From contig JAEMRL010000137.1 in assembly GCA_016463385.1 (NCBI GenBank), positions 1-6,650 on the forward strand: a stretch of DNA of 6,650 bases, given 5' to 3'. Shown piece by piece: positions 5,602 to 6,650 of the stretch. Each line of letters begins with the position of its first letter. Position 1 is the stretch's first letter. The position numbers and the translations under genes were made by a program. The notes beneath the pieces were generated by a model, which did no database searches, had not been told where the DNA came from, and was given only the letters and a program-made list of their open reading frames with translations. Source of the stretch: Thermoleophilia bacterium (lineage in GTDB: Bacteria > Actinomycetota > Thermoleophilia > Miltoncostaeales > Miltoncostaeaceae).

Positions 5602-6174
5602 ATGAACCACCACCCGATCCGCCTCATCCTCTCGGACGATCTGTCGCGGACCCGCCTGACCGTCTTCTTCCGCCTGATCCTCGTGATCCCCCACCTGATC
5701 TGGCTCGGGCTCTGGGGCGTCGCGGCGGCCTTCGCGCTGATCGCGAGCTGGTTCGCGACGCTGTTCGCCGGCCAGACGCCGACCGGACTGCACAACTTCA
5801 TCGCCCAGTACCTGCGCTACAACACGCAGGTCTACGGCTACCTCCTGTTCCTCGCCGACCCCTACCCGGGGTTCCTCGGCGACCGCGACTACGCGGCCGA
5901 CCTCGCGGTGGCGCCGCCCGCGCCGCAGAATCGCTGGAAGACGGCGTTCCGGATCATCCTGGCCATCCCGGCCGTGATCGTGACCAGCGTGCTGCAGTAC
6001 CTGACCTACGTGCTGGCCGTGATCGCCTGGTTCGCCTGCCTCTTCACCGGGGCGATGCCCCTCGGCCTGCGGAACCTGGTCGCCTGGGTCGTGCGCTTCA
6101 ACGCGCAGACCAACGGCTACCTGTTCCTGCTGACCGACCGCTACCCGAGCTTCTCGACCGACCCCGTCGAGTAA
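5602..6174 (+). CDS. Membrane protein with two tandem DUF4389 units
   Basis: This 190-residue integral membrane protein has no known biochemical role. It is built from two copies of one unit: residues about 16-91 and 109-184, aligned without gaps at an offset of 93. Each begins with a basic residue and FR (R24 or R117) followed by ILxIP, then hydrophobic helices, SWFATLF or AWFACLF, a G-L-x-N-(F/L) turn, an amphipathic segment with R, N and Q, and GYL(L/F) … YPxF at the end. About four membrane segments are expected (20-42, 43-57, 115-130, 132-149). The pattern fits the DUF4389 family, which often has this double arrangement in actinobacteria. The ATG at 5602 follows a -10 element by seven bases. 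The next gene starts two bases after its TAA, so the two are coupled. The cytoplasmic N-terminus is short and charged. Confidence 0.85.
   Translation: MNHHPIRLILSDDLSRTRLTVFFRLILVIPHLIWLGLWGVAAAFALIASWFATLFAGQTPTGLHNFIAQYLRYNTQVYGYLLFLADPYPGFLGDRDYAADLAVAPPAPQNRWKTAFRIILAIPAVIVTSVLQYLTYVLAVIAWFACLFTGAMPLGLRNLVAWVVRFNAQTNGYLFLLTDRYPSFSTDPVE
5647..6153 (+). repeat. Internal duplication within the DUF4389 protein
   Basis: Two protein-level copies lie at about 5647-5874 and 5926-6153, with a period of 93 codons. Matching blocks are FRLILVIP with FRIILAIP, SWFATLFAG with AWFACLFTG, and GYLLFLADPYPGF with GYLFLLTDRYPSF. The loop between the copies (residues 92-108) is proline- and alanine-rich and probably cytoplasmic. 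Confidence 0.8.
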
Positions 6175-6176
6175 CC

Positions 6177-6650
6177 GTGTTCAGGCGGCGCAGGGAGCGG
6201 TTCCTGGATGCCTACGCCTTCCCGCCCTCCGTCGAGGCGAAGCTCGCCGCGGCCCGCCCCGATCTCGGGGCGGCCGAGCGGGCCCTCGTCCTGGAGGGCC
6301 TGCGCGACTGGTTCGCGATCTGCCGCGGCGGCCGGGGGCGGACCTTCTTCGCGATGCCCTCGGCGGTGGTCGACGACGCCTGGCACGAGTTCATCCTCTC
6401 GACCCGTGAGTACCGGGGGTTCTGCCGGCGTGCGCTCGGCCGCTACCTCGACCACACCCCGAGCGAGGGCCTGCCCGACCCGGGGCTGATGGAGGACGGT
6501 ATGCACGCCACCTGGCGGGCCGCATGCGCCCTCGAGGGCATCGACGCGCGGAACCCCGACCGGCTGCCCCGCATCTTCGCGATCGACGACCGGGTGGGCG
6601 CTGCGGACGGATACCGCTTCCGCGCCGACCCCGGGGCGCCGCAACCGTTC
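6177..6650 (+). CDS. GRDP-like (glycine-rich-domain-associated) hypothetical protein, C-terminus cut by window end
   Basis: 158 codons are visible with no stop before the window ends. The protein is soluble-looking, with a basic start (RRRRER). Its recognisable core is at residues 66-95: DDAWHEFIL, then EYRGFC, then a G and LDHTP. This D-x-W-H … Y-x-x-F-C … G … H-x-P pattern resembles the bacterial homologues of the GRDP/DUF1399 type, whose function is unknown. H70, C83 and H93 are conserved-looking polar residues that might bind metal; this is a guess. The GTG at 6177 lies two bases after the stop of the DUF4389 gene with only a weak GAG upstream, so it is probably translated by reinitiation. 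Codon use is strongly GC-ending, supporting a real gene. The family call is tentative; its being coding is not. Confidence 0.7.
   Translation, partial: MFRRRRERFLDAYAFPPSVEAKLAAARPDLGAAERALVLEGLRDWFAICRGGRGRTFFAMPSAVVDDAWHEFILSTREYRGFCRRALGRYLDHTPSEGLPDPGLMEDGMHATWRAACALEGIDARNPDRLPRIFAIDDRVGAADGYRFRADPGAPQPF

Noticed and set aside
4208..5605. A 465-codon plus-strand open frame antisense to the amidase
   Set aside because: The opposite strand encodes an amidase with all catalytic residues. The plus-strand product is low-complexity and shows no family features.
5396..5605. A 69-residue plus-strand frame with GGGGGGA before its ATG and a stop overlapping the DUF4389 ATG
   Set aside because: Third-position GC is far lower than in the real genes, the frame runs through the 12-bp hairpin and the DUF4389 promoter, and the product is a low-complexity TRTT-type sequence.
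6141..6644. A 167-codon minus-strand frame at the window end
   Set aside because: It is antisense to the DUF4389 tail and the GRDP-like gene, has no recognisable domain, and the plus-strand frame has better codon use and a protein motif.

Overview
The window is very GC-rich and its genes end most codons in G or C. It holds a LexA-type SOS operator of the Gram-positive/actinobacterial kind, a leaderless-looking promoter and an ImuB–DUF6504 gene pair. Together these suggest an actinomycete-related genome. A deep-branching class such as Thermoleophilia is possible, given the ferritin-like protein with a degenerate Tat leader, but that is inference. No tRNA, rRNA, CRISPR array, insertion sequence or phage gene was seen, so this is ordinary chromosomal gene content.

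Layout. (1) 1-1877, minus: most of a PAS/GAF-like/GGDEF/HD-GYP cyclic-di-GMP protein, cut by the window start. (2) 1878-1950: a 73-bp divergent intergenic region, with a LexA box (1946-1959) lying across the start of the next gene. (3) 1951-3404, plus: imuB followed by a DUF6504-type small gene overlapping it by 4 bp, closed by a 13-bp-stem hairpin (3405-3435) shared with the convergent gene. (4) 3447-4157, minus: a ferritin-like protein. (5) 4247-5284, minus: a secreted Amidase_3 cell-wall hydrolase with two C-terminal 36-residue repeats. Its promoter, ribosome binding site and signal peptide point to an ATC start codon. (6) 5285-5601: a 317-bp divergent spacer with several hairpins and a promoter on each side. 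(7) 5602-6174, plus: a membrane protein with two DUF4389 units, starting at the predicted transcription start. (8) 6177-end, plus: an unrecognised or GRDP-like protein 2 bp downstream, cut by the window end.

How they work together. imuB and its small partner form an SOS-controlled unit for translesion mutagenesis, but neither dnaE2 nor an imuA/recA-like gene is adjacent inside the window. The amidase and ferritin-like genes may be cotranscribed. The DUF4389 gene and its downstream partner are almost certainly one operon. I see no new defence or mobile system. The strongest observations are the SOS operator over the imuB start, the missing canonical start codon in the amidase, the amidase repeats, and the DUF4389–GRDP-like pair.
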